From Albifimbria verrucaria (taxonomy: Eukaryota > Ascomycota > Sordariomycetes > Hypocreales > Stachybotryaceae), in NCBI GenBank assembly GCA_020081605.1, contig JAHREC010000009.1, forward strand, positions 4,092,001 through 4,156,000: 64,000 nt of DNA, in the 5' to 3' direction. The position numbers and the translations under genes were made by a program. The notes under the pieces were generated by a model. It was given only the letters and a program-made list of their open reading frames with translations. It had not been told where the DNA came from and searched no databases. Positions 37,330-50,117 of this stretch are shown piece after piece (position 1 is the first letter of the stretch; each line of letters starts with the position of its first letter).

Positions 37330-38627
37330 TCACATCCTGTCGCTTCCGCCGATGGCTCGGTTGGTGTCCGAGTGTCAACGCCAGCGCCAGATCCACGTTC
37401 AAGCATCTTGCGGCGAGAGCTGGGGATAGCATTGGGCTTGGCGGCTCCAGTGGGGCTCCGGTGGCAGCGGCGGTGCGGCTAGCACGGGCCTTCTCGTCCT
37501 CCTCGGGGTTATTCTGGCCGGCAGCCTGGGCGATGGCCTGGGCGTTCTTCTGGTACTTGTAGACAGTCCAGTCGAAGACATAATCGTACTGGAATCCCTC
37601 ACGGACGAAGAGATCGCGGAAGATCTTGCGCAGGTAGCTGTAGTCGGGCTTGTCATCGAAACGCAAGGATCGAGTGTAGTTCAGGTAAATGGCGAACTCA
37701 TTGGGGAAGCCACGGCAGAGAACCTCGGTGGGGGTGGTCATCTTCTTCTCCATGATGCGGTCGTACTTCTGCTTCTTGGTGGCAGCCTTCAGGCCCTGCC
37801 AGGAGGGATCCACGGCAGAAGTAGAGCATGACATAGCCGAGAGACTCCATGTCGTCACGGCGAGACTGCTCAACACCCAGATGGGTGTTGATGGAGGCAT
37901 ATCGGGCGGTACCAGTCAAGTTCTTGTTCTCACGGTAAGGAATGTGGAAGTGAGTCTTGGGGTCTCGGTACTTCTTGGCCAAACCGAAATCAATAACATT
38001 GACCTGGTTACCACGCTTGCCAATGCCCATCAGGAAGTTATCGGGCTTGATATCACGGTGGATGAAGGACTTGGCGTGGATGTACTCGATGCGGGAAATC
38101 AGTTGGTCGGCGAGCAGGAGAACCGTCTTGAGAGAGAACTTTCGGTTGCAAAAGTTGAAAAGGTCCTCCAAGCTAGGGCCGAGGAGATCCAGAACCATGG
38201 CATTGTAGTCACACTCGGTACCGAACCAGCGAACGAAGGGGATACCGACACCACCGGCAAGGGACTTGTAGACACGAGCCTCGTACTCCAGCTGGGGTGC
38301 TTGGCCTTGACGGACTCGAGCTTGATGGCGATCTCCTCGCCAGAAATGATGTTGGTACCCAGGTAAATATCACCGAATGAACCGGAACCGATCTTTCGGC
38401 CAATGCGGTATTTATTACCGACTCGCAGATCCTGTTGTGCCATAATGTTAGCCATGAGATGTTCTCTTTGTGTTCCCAGGTTCAATAGGGAGAGGGGAAA
38501 TGAAAAACGAGGGAGTCTAGCGAAACAGCGGCAGGGGTAATAGCGGCCCGCATCGATGATGCACGCCTCAATATGCCTTGCCAACGTGACTATGTGCGTT
38601 CGGGGAGCAGCGTACCATTGTCGTCAT
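37330..38627 (-). CDS. ck-1a: Casein kinase I, delta/epsilon type
   Basis: Essential Ser/Thr kinase; in Neurospora the orthologue phosphorylates the clock protein FRQ. The first exon is only 12 nt (38616-38627, MTTM), followed by a 184-nt intron (38432-38615, acceptor CAACAG). Exon 2 starts [20 protein letters not shown]. Kinase motifs: [58 protein letters not shown] and [17 protein letters not shown] low-complexity C-terminal tail ends in AIGGSDRM at TGA 37330-37332. The stop overlaps a GTGAGT, so a further 3' exon cannot be excluded. Breaks: the G run 38293-38296 (coding C), 37801-37808 (two bases short; expected GSLPWQG), the G run 37452-37455 and near 37367-37371. Since the gene should be essential, these are almost surely sequence errors. 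Confidence 0.93.
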
Positions 38628-40454
38628 CTTGCTCAGAGATGTTTGTGCTTCGTTCCACAAGGGAATGAAGCGATGGGATTAGGTTTTCGTGTCGAGAAAA
38701 TAAGAGAGCGGGAAACCTTGTGGATATTAGCGTATATTCAGGCACAGCATGTGAACGTTGAGCTGGGGGCCACCAAGGGAGTGCAAAAGGTTTATGTGCC
38801 AAATGCAGTGAAGAGGTGCGGACAAAGGGTTGGCATGAGTAATGACATAGGAGAGCTGGGTGGCAACGCCACCACTCGCTCAGGGCGGTCCTCAACCACG
38901 GTACCGCCGATGGCCCTAGCCAAAGCCTGGGCAGACTGGGGGAAGCGAAGGTTGGGTAGTCGAAAGAAGACATTCAAAAATGCCATCAATCAGGGGAGAC
39001 AATGAATGCAACTCACCTGCGTAGTAGTGAACTCTGCGTGCAGTTCGAGGCAGAGCGTGTGCAGACCCGTCTTCGAGGTGAAGATGGCGGTGACGGTCGG
39101 TGCAGGAGAATCGGGGTAACGCTCCGAACGAATGTAGCCGGCAAACGACGATGCTGGACAAGGATGAGGATTAAAAAGAGACAAGTCGGATCGATGGCAA
39201 GGTAGGAGGCCTCGCTGCTCTTCTCGAATGGAAAAGAGCTTGTTGATGGGATCCGAGCAGAGGAAAAGTCCCTGATCGGATTTGATGGAAGAGAGACGGT
39301 CGGTGGTTGTGACGGGAGGCCGTTAGGCGTGGGGCTGTAGGTGGAAGTAGGAAGAAGTGGAAGGGGGAAGAAAGAGAGAGGGCAAGCAGGTAGAAGACTT
39401 GGGGGCTTGGAAATTTGAGGGCTCCAGTTGACAGTGAGTGCACTTTGCCTGCCTTGCCTCGCCTTGCCTGGTTACCCGCCGGCTGCTACCTGGGCCAAGT
39501 AAAGGCCAAGTACCTTGCAAGCCGCTGACGGCTGGGAGGCGGGCTGGCGAATACGGCAGGGTACCTGCGCGACGCTATAGGGCACGTACCCACAGGCTGA
39601 GCGGCTGTTCCCGCCGGGGCCCAAGGTGAGCGAGCGAGCTTCAGGTGAGGTGCCTCTCGCAGTGCCTTAAGGGGCTGGGAGAAAGCCCCAGGCGGTACAA
39701 GCGTCCCGTACGGAAAGGCTAGACGCCCTGGCGACCGCGACTTGCAGCCCAATGTGGAGCAGCTTTGTAGGGCGCGAACGAAAAAGCGGGCGCCTGAATC
39801 ACCTTCAAACGATAGGTACCTAGCAAAGTGGGTGACAAAAATACAGGGACTGCAAATAGCAGAGCATCCAGAAGAGGATTAACTCATAATGTTTTTATCA
39901 ATTTTATCGCCATGAATAAATCATCTGCATGCATTTTTTAGAAAGCACATCTACATTTATGTTATTGGACATCCATGTATATTTCAGTATTTGAACCGGT
40001 TTCTATTTTAAAATAATACTACTTACTATATTAACACCAAGTGTTATAATCCTTTCTATTAGTTTGTCTAATTGGAGGCATCATATTATGCTCAACACTC
40101 GGTGAATTGAACCTTCCCTACTCAGAAGCTAATACCCTCAATTTGCAAAGGCATAAGGGGCCACATCATTTTGTCATTCTCTGATCTTTGGTCCTCAGGA
40201 GTTTGAAACTCCGCCAGTAACAGTCTCTTGCAACGGTCGCATGCTCTACTGGCATGGCCAGGCTGGACATACCTGAGACCTACGGTGTACTGCACCTACT
40301 CCTTGGCAATTCACTATGGGCGTTATATGCTCCACAAAAAATCACGGCCAATGACAGCGAGGCCTCGATTTATACGTCGATTACAATGATTTTCTCTATA
40401 GCTAATTGTACCTTTTCTTACACGCCTAAAGCACCAGTATGAAGTCTACCAACT
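38628..40454. other. Intergenic upstream of casein kinase I; AT-rich relic
   Basis: The 38628-39830 part is probably the casein kinase I promoter and 5' leader. From about 39880 to 40090 the sequence becomes strongly AT-rich, unlike its flanks, which suggests an old inserted element. No gene is seen. Confidence 0.5.
39823..39869. repeat. Dispersed repeat copy A beside AT-rich DNA
   Basis: Contains TGGGTGACAAAAATACA (39829-39845), exactly shared with 42797-42813. Similarity of lower grade continues over the next 25 bases (AGCAGAGCATCC against GGCAGAGCGCCA). AT-rich sequence follows it on the same side as in copy B. Possibly a transposable-element end; family unknown. Confidence 0.45.
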
Positions 40455-42154
40455 TTAGGGCTTGTAGGGCTTGGGGCCGACCATGAGCTCAGGCTTAACC
40501 AGGGTGTCGAACTCCTCCTCGGTCAGTGCATTCAGCTCCAGGGCGCTCTGCTTCAGGGTCAGACCCTTCTTGTGAGCATTCTTGGCGACCTTGCTGGCCA
40601 TGTCGTAGCCAATCTTGGGGTTCAGGCAAGTGACGAGCATGAGCCTGTTTGACGGTGTCAGTACGGGTGAAAGCTAAAAATAGGCGGTGTGACGGGACTT
40701 ACGATTCCTTCATGATGCTGGCAATCTTCTCCTCGTTAGCCTGGAGGCCGGCAACGAGATTCTTCTCGAAGGACCTCATGCCGTCAGAGAGAAGGCGGGA
40801 GCTGTGCAGCACGTTGCGGATGATCAGAGGCTTGTACACGTTCAGCTCGAACTGTCCGTTCATGCCACCAATGGTGGCGGCCACGTGGTTGCCCATGACC
40901 TGAGCGCAGACCATGGTCAGAGCCTCACACTGCGTGGGGTTGACCTTGCCGGGCATGATGCTGCTACCGGGCTCGTTCTCGGGCAGGATCAGCTCGCCAA
41001 GGCCGCAACGGGGTCCGCTGCCGAGGTAACGGATGTCCTGAGCAATCTTGTTGAGCGAGGTGGCCAGGGTGTTGAGGCTGCCGTGAGCCTGGACGAGGGC
41101 ATCGTGGGCAGCGAGAGCCTCGAACTTGTTGGGGGCGGTCTTGAACTCAGTGCCGGTCATCTTGGTAACCTCCTCGGCAATGGCCTCGGCGAAGCCCTCG
41201 AAGGTGTTGATACCAGTACCGACAGCAGTGCCACCCTGGGCCAGGAGGCGCAGGTCAGGAGCGAGCTCTCGACGCGCTTGATGCCGAAGTCAAGCTGAGC
41301 GACATAGCCGGAGAACTCCTGGGCGAGGGTCAGGGAGTGGCATCCTGCAAGTGGGTTCGGCCGATCTTGATGATCTTCTTGGCCTCGAAATCGTCGACCT
41401 TGGCCTGCAGGGCAGCACGGAGGCTTCGGAGGGCGGGCAGCAGCTCACGCTCGAGCTCAAGAACGGCAGCAATGTGCATGACGGTGGGGAAGGTGTCGTT
41501 GGACGAGGCGCTTCGGTTGACGTGGTCGTTGGGGTGGACGGGCTTCTTGCTTCCCATCTGACCGCCAAGGATCTCAATGGCACGGTTAGAGATGACCTCA
41601 TTGGCGTTCATGTTGGACTGGGTGCCGGAGCCGGTCTGCCAGACGACGAGGGGAAGTGGTCGAGGAGCTTGCCATCAGCAACCTCCTTAGCGGCCTGCTG
41701 GATGGCGGCACCGATCTTGGGGTCTGCGGCACGGTCACAGTTAGTGATGGTCTACAGTCTTGTCTTAGCACACCTCCCTACGTACCGAGACCGAAACGCA
41801 TGTTGACGGTGGCGGCAGCGCCCTTGAGAATACCGAAGGCCTGGACAATGGCGGGGGCATGCGGTCCTGAGGCTGGTTGATGCGGAAGTTCTCGAGCGAA
41901 CGCTCCGTCTGGGCGCCCCAGTACTTGTCAGAGGGCACCTGGACCTCGCCAAAGGCGTCGCTTTCAGTTCGAGTGGCGGCCATCCTGTAGGTTGTGCTGT
42001 GAAGGGATCGAGAGAAACGGAGGAAGTTGCTTGCTTGAGCAGCGTTCACACGCTGCAGCTGCGGGGTTGGCGAGCATGTGAGAGCTTTTGAAGCTGCGCG
42101 GGTTGCGGCGCCCCGGCTAACAGCGAGACCTCTTGCCGATACGGCCCGAAACAT
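40455..42154 (-). CDS. FUM1: Fumarate hydratase (class II fumarase)
   Basis: Converts fumarate to malate in the TCA cycle. (The symbol follows yeast and is unrelated to fumonisin genes.) ATG 42154 begins an Arg/Ser/Ala-rich mitochondrial presequence ([17 protein letters not shown]). A second ATG at 41983 ([17 protein letters not shown]) could start a cytosolic form. Core motifs: [59 protein letters not shown] and the signature [16 protein letters not shown]. The C-terminus is [12 protein letters not shown]. Introns: 41724-41785 and 40645-40702. Breaks at 41853-41857, 41650-41653, 41333-41335 and 41258-41259, all coding C runs short by one. The enzyme is surely functional in the organism. Confidence 0.95.
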
Positions 42155-45100
42155 GATTGCTATGCCAACAAAAGCCGGAAACGGAGCTGGATAGGATGCG
42201 CAGAACGCTGTTGACGAGGAAATGGCAGCCAATTGGGGCTTGTACGATGGATGATGTAGAGCTCGACGTCGAGATAGTCGCGCAGGAGGGACAATCTGCG
42301 ACGGTTTACTGCTATGACAACAGATGGAATCGGAAAGAAAACATGACACGGATTATTTTCGGAGGGAGCTTGACGAGCTCCGGAGATTTACTAGTACCTA
42401 TCCAGCTCCGAGGCGAAACACACACCAGGACAGCGATATCCAGATAACCCCTGCCGCAAAAATTAGAGCTTGTTACATCCAAAATGAAAATAACACCAAT
42501 GTTATGAGATTAGACGATGCATCTTCATCATGTATAGGTTTCTTGCAGAAGCAGCAAGCTAGATTGCACTGCCCTCTTTGAAGCTTACACCAGCCCACGT
42601 GACCTTGCTAGCATCTCTCCGTGCCGTGGTCCTCCATGGGGAAATCCGGGTTTCCAATTCCACGACCCGGCGGATCCCGAAACAGAGCCGTCTGTCCGTG
42701 GGCGTTGACATGCTCCAGAGAAGGAAGTACCCGCGGGCGCCCCAGCCATTGGGGAACTCAATTCATCCACTACGAGAGGCGACGCAAGCGAGCAAATGGG
42801 TGACAAAAATACATGAACAGTCGAATGGCAGAGCGCCACAAAAAGCTTGGTATTTCCTTTTTCTTATTGCTTGCGATTGCTATTTTAAGGAAAAATCTAT
42901 AGAATAAATTTAAGTAATCTTTATAATTGGGAAGTATTATTTCCTTCTTCTAGAAATAAATAATAATGTATACATAAAAATGTCCTTTCGTTTTATTCTT
43001 CTTCTCACCCACACACCTGGCTTGCCTGCTGTGATGTACTGGCTCATGCACCTAATTTTTATTTTCATAGTTTATTACCCATTCTGGTTATTATCGTGCC
43101 AACCAACAGCGATCTATCACGTTCACCAGCTTTGCTTTCTGCCTAAATGGTCCGCCCGGACCGTAGTGGCATGTCAAAATCAATAATTAAGAAATAAGAA
43201 AATAAATCAAAGAGACCGGAATACTGCACAGTACTCCACTGTGGAAGGTACAGCTCGCCACTCGACAAAGAAAAATCCTTCCTGCCTCGCGCTGCCAAGA
43301 ACGTTGGGTGCACACTACGGCAGGGAGCCGGAAAGTCTAGAGCCCCTATCCTTGTCGACGCACACCGGTGATCAGTTCGACCGGCAGTCGAGAACCAAGA
43401 AAGAAGCCCGGGACAGCCGCCCACACAACCACAACCGCTGCACAGGAGCACCTCTTCCTCTACGCACGCTTACTTGAGGCTCACCAATCAAGCTATGGTG
43501 CTTGTCGCTGACGCCCTCGGGCCAACACCCAGCTCGTCTTGCCGAGCAGTAATTACCTATTGGTGTGGCACGGAAGAAGTGCCGCTGTGATGTACTGTGC
43601 TGTGCTGCACCGGAAAAGGGGATTGCTTTTTGTCTGCTCCTGTAATCCGTACGGATGGACGGATACCAATGGCTAAATTGGCAGGACTGGTCGTTTGCTT
43701 GCTTTTGAGACAACCCCTTCCCGCTGCTGGCTCACGGGCAATCAGCTGCGGTCAGAGCCAAACCCCGTGTTGCATGAGCGCAGGTACCTCTGCGCGGTAA
43801 ATGCGGTACAGAGCTACCTATCTGCCTCCCTTGCCTGGCGTGATCTGCGACAGCTCAATTCAATGCTCAACCAGCAAAGCTGTCGCGGCAGCCTCGCCGC
43901 AAGCCACGCAACCCCTTCCAGGCTCTTGGTTCTAACGCGTTTCCGCTTTGGTTATCCTCCCAGCGTGCCGTGTCTTGGAGCACAGTGACGCAAGCTCACA
44001 GAAGTCTCGCCCGCCCGCCAGGCGTGCATTGCTGAGGTCTATGCAAGTCCCTGCCCCGTGCGGCGCGTCTATGCGTGCCAGCTTGGACAGGCCTGTCAGT
44101 GTCCCTTTCCGGTGCGTTATTGTTTACTGGAAATGCTGAACTACTGTACAAGCGGAGGCGTTCCGACCAGGTTGCTTAGCGAGTGCTGCTTTTGCCTAGG
44201 CCTGCATCATCCGTGCTCAACAACCCTAACCCTGGGTTTCCAGTATTGTACATTTCCTGGGCCGGATTTCATTTAGAGGATACTTTAAGTACTGTAGTTT
44301 AAACTACTGGATAAACCAGCTCACTTCTCAAGCTGGGACTAGCTGCCATCTTTGGCAATGAGGGATATGCAACCCAAACTTGATGCATTGCGTCGCGGCG
44401 TATTGCTTCAGCTACTCAAAGCACGGATTTCGAGCTGGCCGGCACAACTATTGAGCTGATCAACATGTACAACGTGCGTGCATATCAACCCACATAAAGC
44501 ATATGCTGGCAATTTTACAAGGACATGTCCAGAAGTTGATTGCTGGGAGCCGATCATCGACGAGGTCGGAGAGTTTCATGCCACTTACAAGCCGGTTTTG
44601 GACCACGCCTAGCGATGAACCAGGACAAAGTCAAAGAACGCGACTGTCAGGTTTAAAGCAGCCACGGCGCAGGCCCCGCGCACTCGTGTCCTAGGTAGGC
44701 TATACGATGCATGAATGGGGTAATGTCCAGCCTGCCGGATGAGGCAAAACAGCCATTGTCGTAGCCTGCAGTTAAGGCGAGGCAGCATGGGGCACGGAGC
44801 GACGTTCAAAACTTGTCTCAGGACCGGCCAAAACGCCTTCGCGATGATGATCTAAGCATTAGACAAGCCGTTCCAAACGGAAATAAGAAAATTCGGATTT
44901 TGGCCTCGTCGATCAACAGTCCGATGCATTTACTTCGGCCGTCTGTGCCAAAGGAACACCACGCCAAGCCGCAGCAAAATCCACGGGCGGAGATGCGATC
45001 GACAAGCAATGAGAAAACCCCGACCGCTTTTGCTTCTACCGACGCGGGAAATACACCAAAGCGGTGAGCGAGGCCTTCGGGAAAGCTTCGTCTTTGTTGC

Positions 45101-46650
45101 CGAAGCGGGCTATTTCTGACAATCACCAGGCTAAGGAACTAGTTGCGCCCTTTTTCCCTATCCTCCCCTTGCTGGTTGTTGGTCCCCTACTTTACAGATA
45201 CAGACAAAGGGCCTCGGCCGGCGGACGACGACGGACGAAGTGGAGAGAGGGGGTGGCCTCGTTCGATAACCATTTCGTCCGCCTAAAGTGTCCATCTCCG
45301 AGCCCAGACTCCTTGTTTTTGCGTCACACGAGACTACCCTGATCGACGCCGTCAGCCCACCTGAGATCAGGTGCTGGGGTCGGTCAGCGTTGGTCCAGAA
45401 GGTATTTGATTTAATACCTCAAATCTGAATTTCAATCCGATCTCGTATCTTCCATATTGAGGTAAGAACGGCGTAATTTTGCAGACCCCATCCGGCTGCG
45501 ATACCTGGTCGAGATGCCCTCCAACCCACCCCTCCGCCCGACCCCCATCCATCCCTCCATCCATCCAACGCCAACGGCGGGCGGGAACGTTTCTGGGGCC
45601 TCGATCAAAAATAGATTTGTGCAGATGCGTCCTGGTGCATGCAGAGGTCACATGCTGCCCCTCTCCCATCATCAAGCTTGGAAGACGCATGTCGTGTGTA
45701 CGGGTGACGAATATCCAAGGCACAGCAAGGCGCGCCTTCATGCTATACTTGGTTGTCATGAAAAGGGCGTTCGGTATGTCAATTGCCCCCGTTCAAAGTC
45801 CACCTCCTCAGGGTCGGCCCTCAACTGATCGATGGGGCTCTGTATGTGAACGCCTTTGACATCATACCGGTCCTCCTCTTCTCCCCTCCTCAAACCATCA
45901 CGCCTCGTTCAGGGTCTTCCCTCCATCTTCTCCATGCCACTTACACCATTATGATTTGAGGGTTGCATAGCCCATAATGCAATGCGTTTGTCACATGACA
46001 TCGTTCTTGATTTGTGGGTGCTTACTATCTTGTCCATCTGTCCAAAATAAGGTAGCGAATTGTAAGACGCAGATTACGAACAAGCGGAGGTCCTCCAGCC
46101 AGCACCTTTGGCTGTTGCCAACGCACATGTGACTAGTTGGAGATGCGCGTCCTTGTAATGTACAGTCAGATCAGGTGCATATACTGTAGGCCATAAGACT
46201 GTATTGCCGGCACGGCAACATTTTGCTTCGTCCACGTATGGATTTCTTGCAAGATGAAAGATCCATAGATTATAACCATGGCTATGAGATAATAACATTC
46301 ATCTTGAGGCAAGCTCGATTGATGCCCAGTCCTGTCTTATTGGCGGCACCATCGTGAAGATACGGAGGACGATGAATGGCAAAGCCTTGCCTCAGCACTC
46401 ATTCGATGTACCTCTCAATATACTCTATAACTATCTATTTTTGGTCTATCTAGAATCTAGTGACCCATCATGAATTGCCCAATATGATCATGAATTAATA
46501 GGGAGCCCAGCTCCTTGAAACGGATATAGGCCTGCCATGGCATGTATCTTCCTGCATACCGTCGCCATGCCATTTGCTTGCTGTCACCTTTTGAAGTCCA
46601 TGTATCGTGAACACATATTATACACTAGTTTTCATTAGGATTTCTCTCAT
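42155..46650. other. 4.5-kb gene-poor region
   Basis: No frame here has family motifs, plausible introns or natural composition. The stretch at 42840-43000 is AT-rich. CCATC-type simple repeats occur near 45545-45570. The fumarase promoter lies at the left edge. Confidence 0.5.
42793..42838. repeat. Dispersed repeat copy B beside AT-rich DNA
   Basis: The second copy of the element at 39823-39869, same orientation, 2.97 kb away; 17 identical bases at 42797-42813 and an AT-rich tract immediately after. The fumarase gene lies between the copies. Confidence 0.45.
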
Positions 46651-48899
46651 TCACCTCCCTTGTGGCCCTCTGTTACCCATATGTGGCCCTGGGCCGTAGG
46701 GATCCCCACGAATTCCATATGGATAATAGTGTTGGCCAGGAGGGGAGGAGGAGGCTGATATGTCTGTTGCTGTTGCGGTGGAGGCGCGTATCCTTGTCCT
46801 TGCCCGGGCCATGGCCTTGGGTCTGCTTGTCCCTGCAGGATTGGCACCGGTTTGCTCTCTAGTACTTGATTTGTCTTGTCCAGCCATTTTTTGGCAGATG
46901 AGCTGCTGAAGAGCTTCGTTGATGATGGGCGCTGTCCACTCTGTGGTGGCGGCACGTACTGCGTCTTCGGAGGTGGAGGAAAGTGAGCTGTACTGGGGAT
47001 AACCGGACTGAAGCCCGTTGGCGTCGAAGGGGTAATGTTGGCACGGGTCGGGGAGGCAGGGGTGGTAACTGCTGGCCTACAGGATATTGAGGTTGCGGGT
47101 GATAACTCTGTGAAGGGCTTATCGGAGACTGGCCGTAGTATGGGCTCTGAGAGGGTGGGTATGCGGTGTTTGGAGAAGTTGCTTGTTGGGGTGTAGGCTG
47201 ATACGGCGAGCCATGAATAGGATGAGGGCTTGTTCCTTGGGCGACATAGCTATAGGGAGGGGGTGGTGATTGCGGTTGCATGTGAGATGGGGACGTCGGG
47301 TCGCTATTGACGTGCTGGACATGCGGACGCGGTGCTTGAGAAGGAGGAGGGTGGTGGTGGTGGTGGTGGTGGTGGTGGTACTTGGTAGTCCGGGCGCTGT
47401 GCGGACAGCGGTCGTGGGCTCATAGCTACAGGCTGCTGAGGCCTAGGTAGTTGATACGGCACAGACTCCTGCATCTGAGGGCGGTGAGGAGGTCCATAAG
47501 CTGCCTGTGACCCGTGGCCAGGTTGAGACGGATCGTAGCGCGGCGCCCCAGCTTCAACTGGGGTTTGTGGCACAAATGTGGTTGGTGACTGGCTTGACTG
47601 CATAGGCGGAGGTGCTGAGACAGGCGTAGCAATACGGGTGTTATAGACCGCCTGTACAGGACTTACGTGCGGCGAGATAGGACGGGCGCTCTCGCTCCCA
47701 GAAGGGGATGGAAGACGGTAGCCGGTGGGTGGCTGTCCCTGGCCCTGTTGGGATAAGACGGGTGAAGCTATCGAGGGTCGGTGTGATGAACCTGCCGGGC
47801 TTGCGGTCAAAGGACTTGCGAGGGATAGCTCTGTAAAAGGAGATAGCGGTGATACAGTAGCTGATGTAGTAGACGTAGAGAGAGACTGGCTTCTCATGAA
47901 CGGAGGGTCCAAGGGAGGCATGGTTGGCCCCTGTACCCTCGGAGGGGGTTGTGTGCTCCTCCTGATCACAGGTGTAGTTGACGGCAGAGAAGGTAGATGA
48001 GGGACGGGGATTTGCGGCATGTACGCTTGCAAAGGCGGACTATCCGTAGGGTACGGCGCTGTAGGCCGACGAGCTACGTTTTGTTCAGTTATCGGGACAG
48101 CTGGGGAGGGAGGGCCCTCGTTCGGAACTGCAGATGGTGGGCGGTAAGGCCGGTAGTGAATTGAGACGGGGTCGCGGGTGTGAGGGCTTGTAGGGGATAA
48201 AGAGTTTGTGGTATCGAATGATTGCTGTGGCTCCGTTGCCAGTGGTGAATACGGTTTGAAGCTGGGAGATGTGGGCTGCGAGGATCGGGAGAGCTTCAGT
48301 GGTGCAGGGTATAACTGAACAGGCGATGTGCTTCTTGATGATCCGGCACCGGTTTGGGCTGAACTCGTCGTGCCATCTTCCAAATGATTACCTGTTCTTG
48401 AAGACAGTATGGCGGCTGGTAACGGTTCTTGTCGCGGCTCGACGGCCATGGCAAGATCCTGGTGCGGTTCGGCTTGGCCATTGCTTCTCTTCTGTGAGAT
48501 CTCATCAAGCCTCTGCAACGAACTGGCCTCGTTGTCGTTGTCGTTGTCATTGTCGTCTCCTCCGGGCCCATGATACGGCCAGGGATTTGCCATTACCGGT
48601 TCTGTCTCTCTTCCCTGACGAGCGGCGCTGCCCTGCACATCCCCACATTCTTTAAGTGCTGACCCTGGCTCGCCTCTTCCAGATAGAACGGCCATGGGTT
48701 CGCTTGCGTTGAGATTCCCTGAGGTGTAGATGATCCCGAAGGCCGCTTCTGCTCGTCCTTCTTCACAGCCACAGCCGGCTCGGCAGACATCTCATAGATG
48801 GGCGCGCCATTGGGATCGGCAACGGCGGGTACGGGCGGCGGACGGACATTGGGAGCCTCCAATTCGGCGACGAATAGGGGCGGAGGGTGACTCCTCCAT
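46651..48899 (-). CDS. Proline-rich protein of unknown function with NPWP motifs
   Basis: Likely start ATG 48899 (MEESPSA), then AELEAPNVRPPPVPAV, DPNGAPIYEM and two NPWPF/NPWPY motifs. A long Ser/Pro/Thr-rich disordered region with an Asp-Asn run (DDNDNDNDNE) and a poly-Pro tract from (GGT)n at 47350-47379 follows. The best-conserved-looking element is near the C-terminus: SSSSAKKWLDKTNQVLESK, then PRPWPGQGQGY. The protein ends GPGPHMGNRGPQGR at 46651. PPxY and poly-Pro stretches suggest WW or SH3 partners; that is inference. I do not recognise the family by name. Frame breaks: near 48880, at the T run 48651-48653, at 47349-47351, at 47050-47053 and at 46742-46745, each about one base. Continuous low-complexity composition across the breaks supports one gene of roughly 740 residues. 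Confidence 0.6.
47350..47379. repeat. (GGT)n microsatellite encoding poly-proline
   Basis: About ten GGT triplets inside the proline-rich gene; read on the minus strand they give a Pro tract. Copy number could vary between strains. Confidence 0.9.
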
Positions 48900-50117
48900 G
48901 GAGACGGTGATCCATTGCCCCAATTAAACAACACGGCGTACACTGGCGAACGTGTGTCGCCGACCGTGGGCCCTGAGAGATGATGCGAAGAGCAAGAAGG
49001 AGAGGAAAAGGGAAAAGATGACGGGCTGTAACCCAGGCTTATGGACTGAAGGTTGCAAACAATGGTCAGCCTCACATGCAGCGTAGGGTAGGCATGGCTC
49101 GGGATCCACGAGACAGGGGTTGGCGAGGTTCAAATGCCGTTGCTCGCCGGCCCTGATTCTGCAGGCCAGCTGAAAACAGGGCACACGGGGTTCGCTTCAG
49201 CCCAGCCGAGACGGTGCGTGCGTGCGGCTCTCGACGATGGGAAAAGGAAAACGCTCAAGCTCATCTAGCGTTTGCTAGTGTCGGAGGGTTGGTCAGTAGG
49301 GGTGGCCTTGGCTTCACATGGCACCCACACATGCCGTTCGGGGCCCGGGACTGGGGCACATGCCAGGACCGAGACCGATGACAAACCAAACTGGTTGAGC
49401 ATGGTGCCCAGGTCATACGTGAACTCGTTTGCCGTGTGAGGAACGTGAATGGCCGTTGGTTGGGTGGGAATGAGGATCATTGGGCGTCAAGGGGAGGATG
49501 TAAGTGATTGGGAAAAGAAGCTTTTGCTGCATCTAGATATTTTTATGAATCCTTGTAATCCGCAAAGAGGCGTGGAAGCTATAGGTGTCTGCCTGCCAGG
49601 TAGGTACCTACCTTACCTCCTAGGTACTTTTTAGCCAGCAGGTAGGTACCTTGATCAAAGTACCGGCCCCTGTCCACGGCCAGGCAACATCCTCCTTGCA
49701 GGCAGAAAGATGAGGTGCTTCTCCGCCCAGGTAAGCCATGAACTCGTGTTCCTGGTATTAATGGAGTAGGATGTAATGAACCCGCGGATTCGCTCGCTTT
49801 TTTTTTTTTTCGGTGCCGGAAAGTGACGGTCTAGTAACGTGGATCCTGCGCCAGTAATAATACTATTGTGTAATAACAATCTCATCCTGGCATTCCTTCA
49901 GATTCAAGACTTCAGAAATCGAAAGCCTATCAAGTTGAAGGTTGGGGCGAGGACGAGAAGTTATATAAGATGTGCAAATCATGAAAATAGATAAAGACTA
50001 TCATTGATATTCTACTTACGTCTCGGGTTTATTTGGATTTTCTAAGTATCAATTCGCTACAAACAAGATGCATATCGATATGGAACGTCTACCTATTCTA
50101 AACCGCACAACCACCAT
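48900..50117. other. Intergenic with T-tract and AGGTACCT cluster
   Basis: Contains a T run of about 13 at 49798-49810. Clustered GGTAGGTACCT-like motifs lie at about 49600-49650. No gene is supported. It includes the promoter of the proline-rich gene. Confidence 0.5.
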
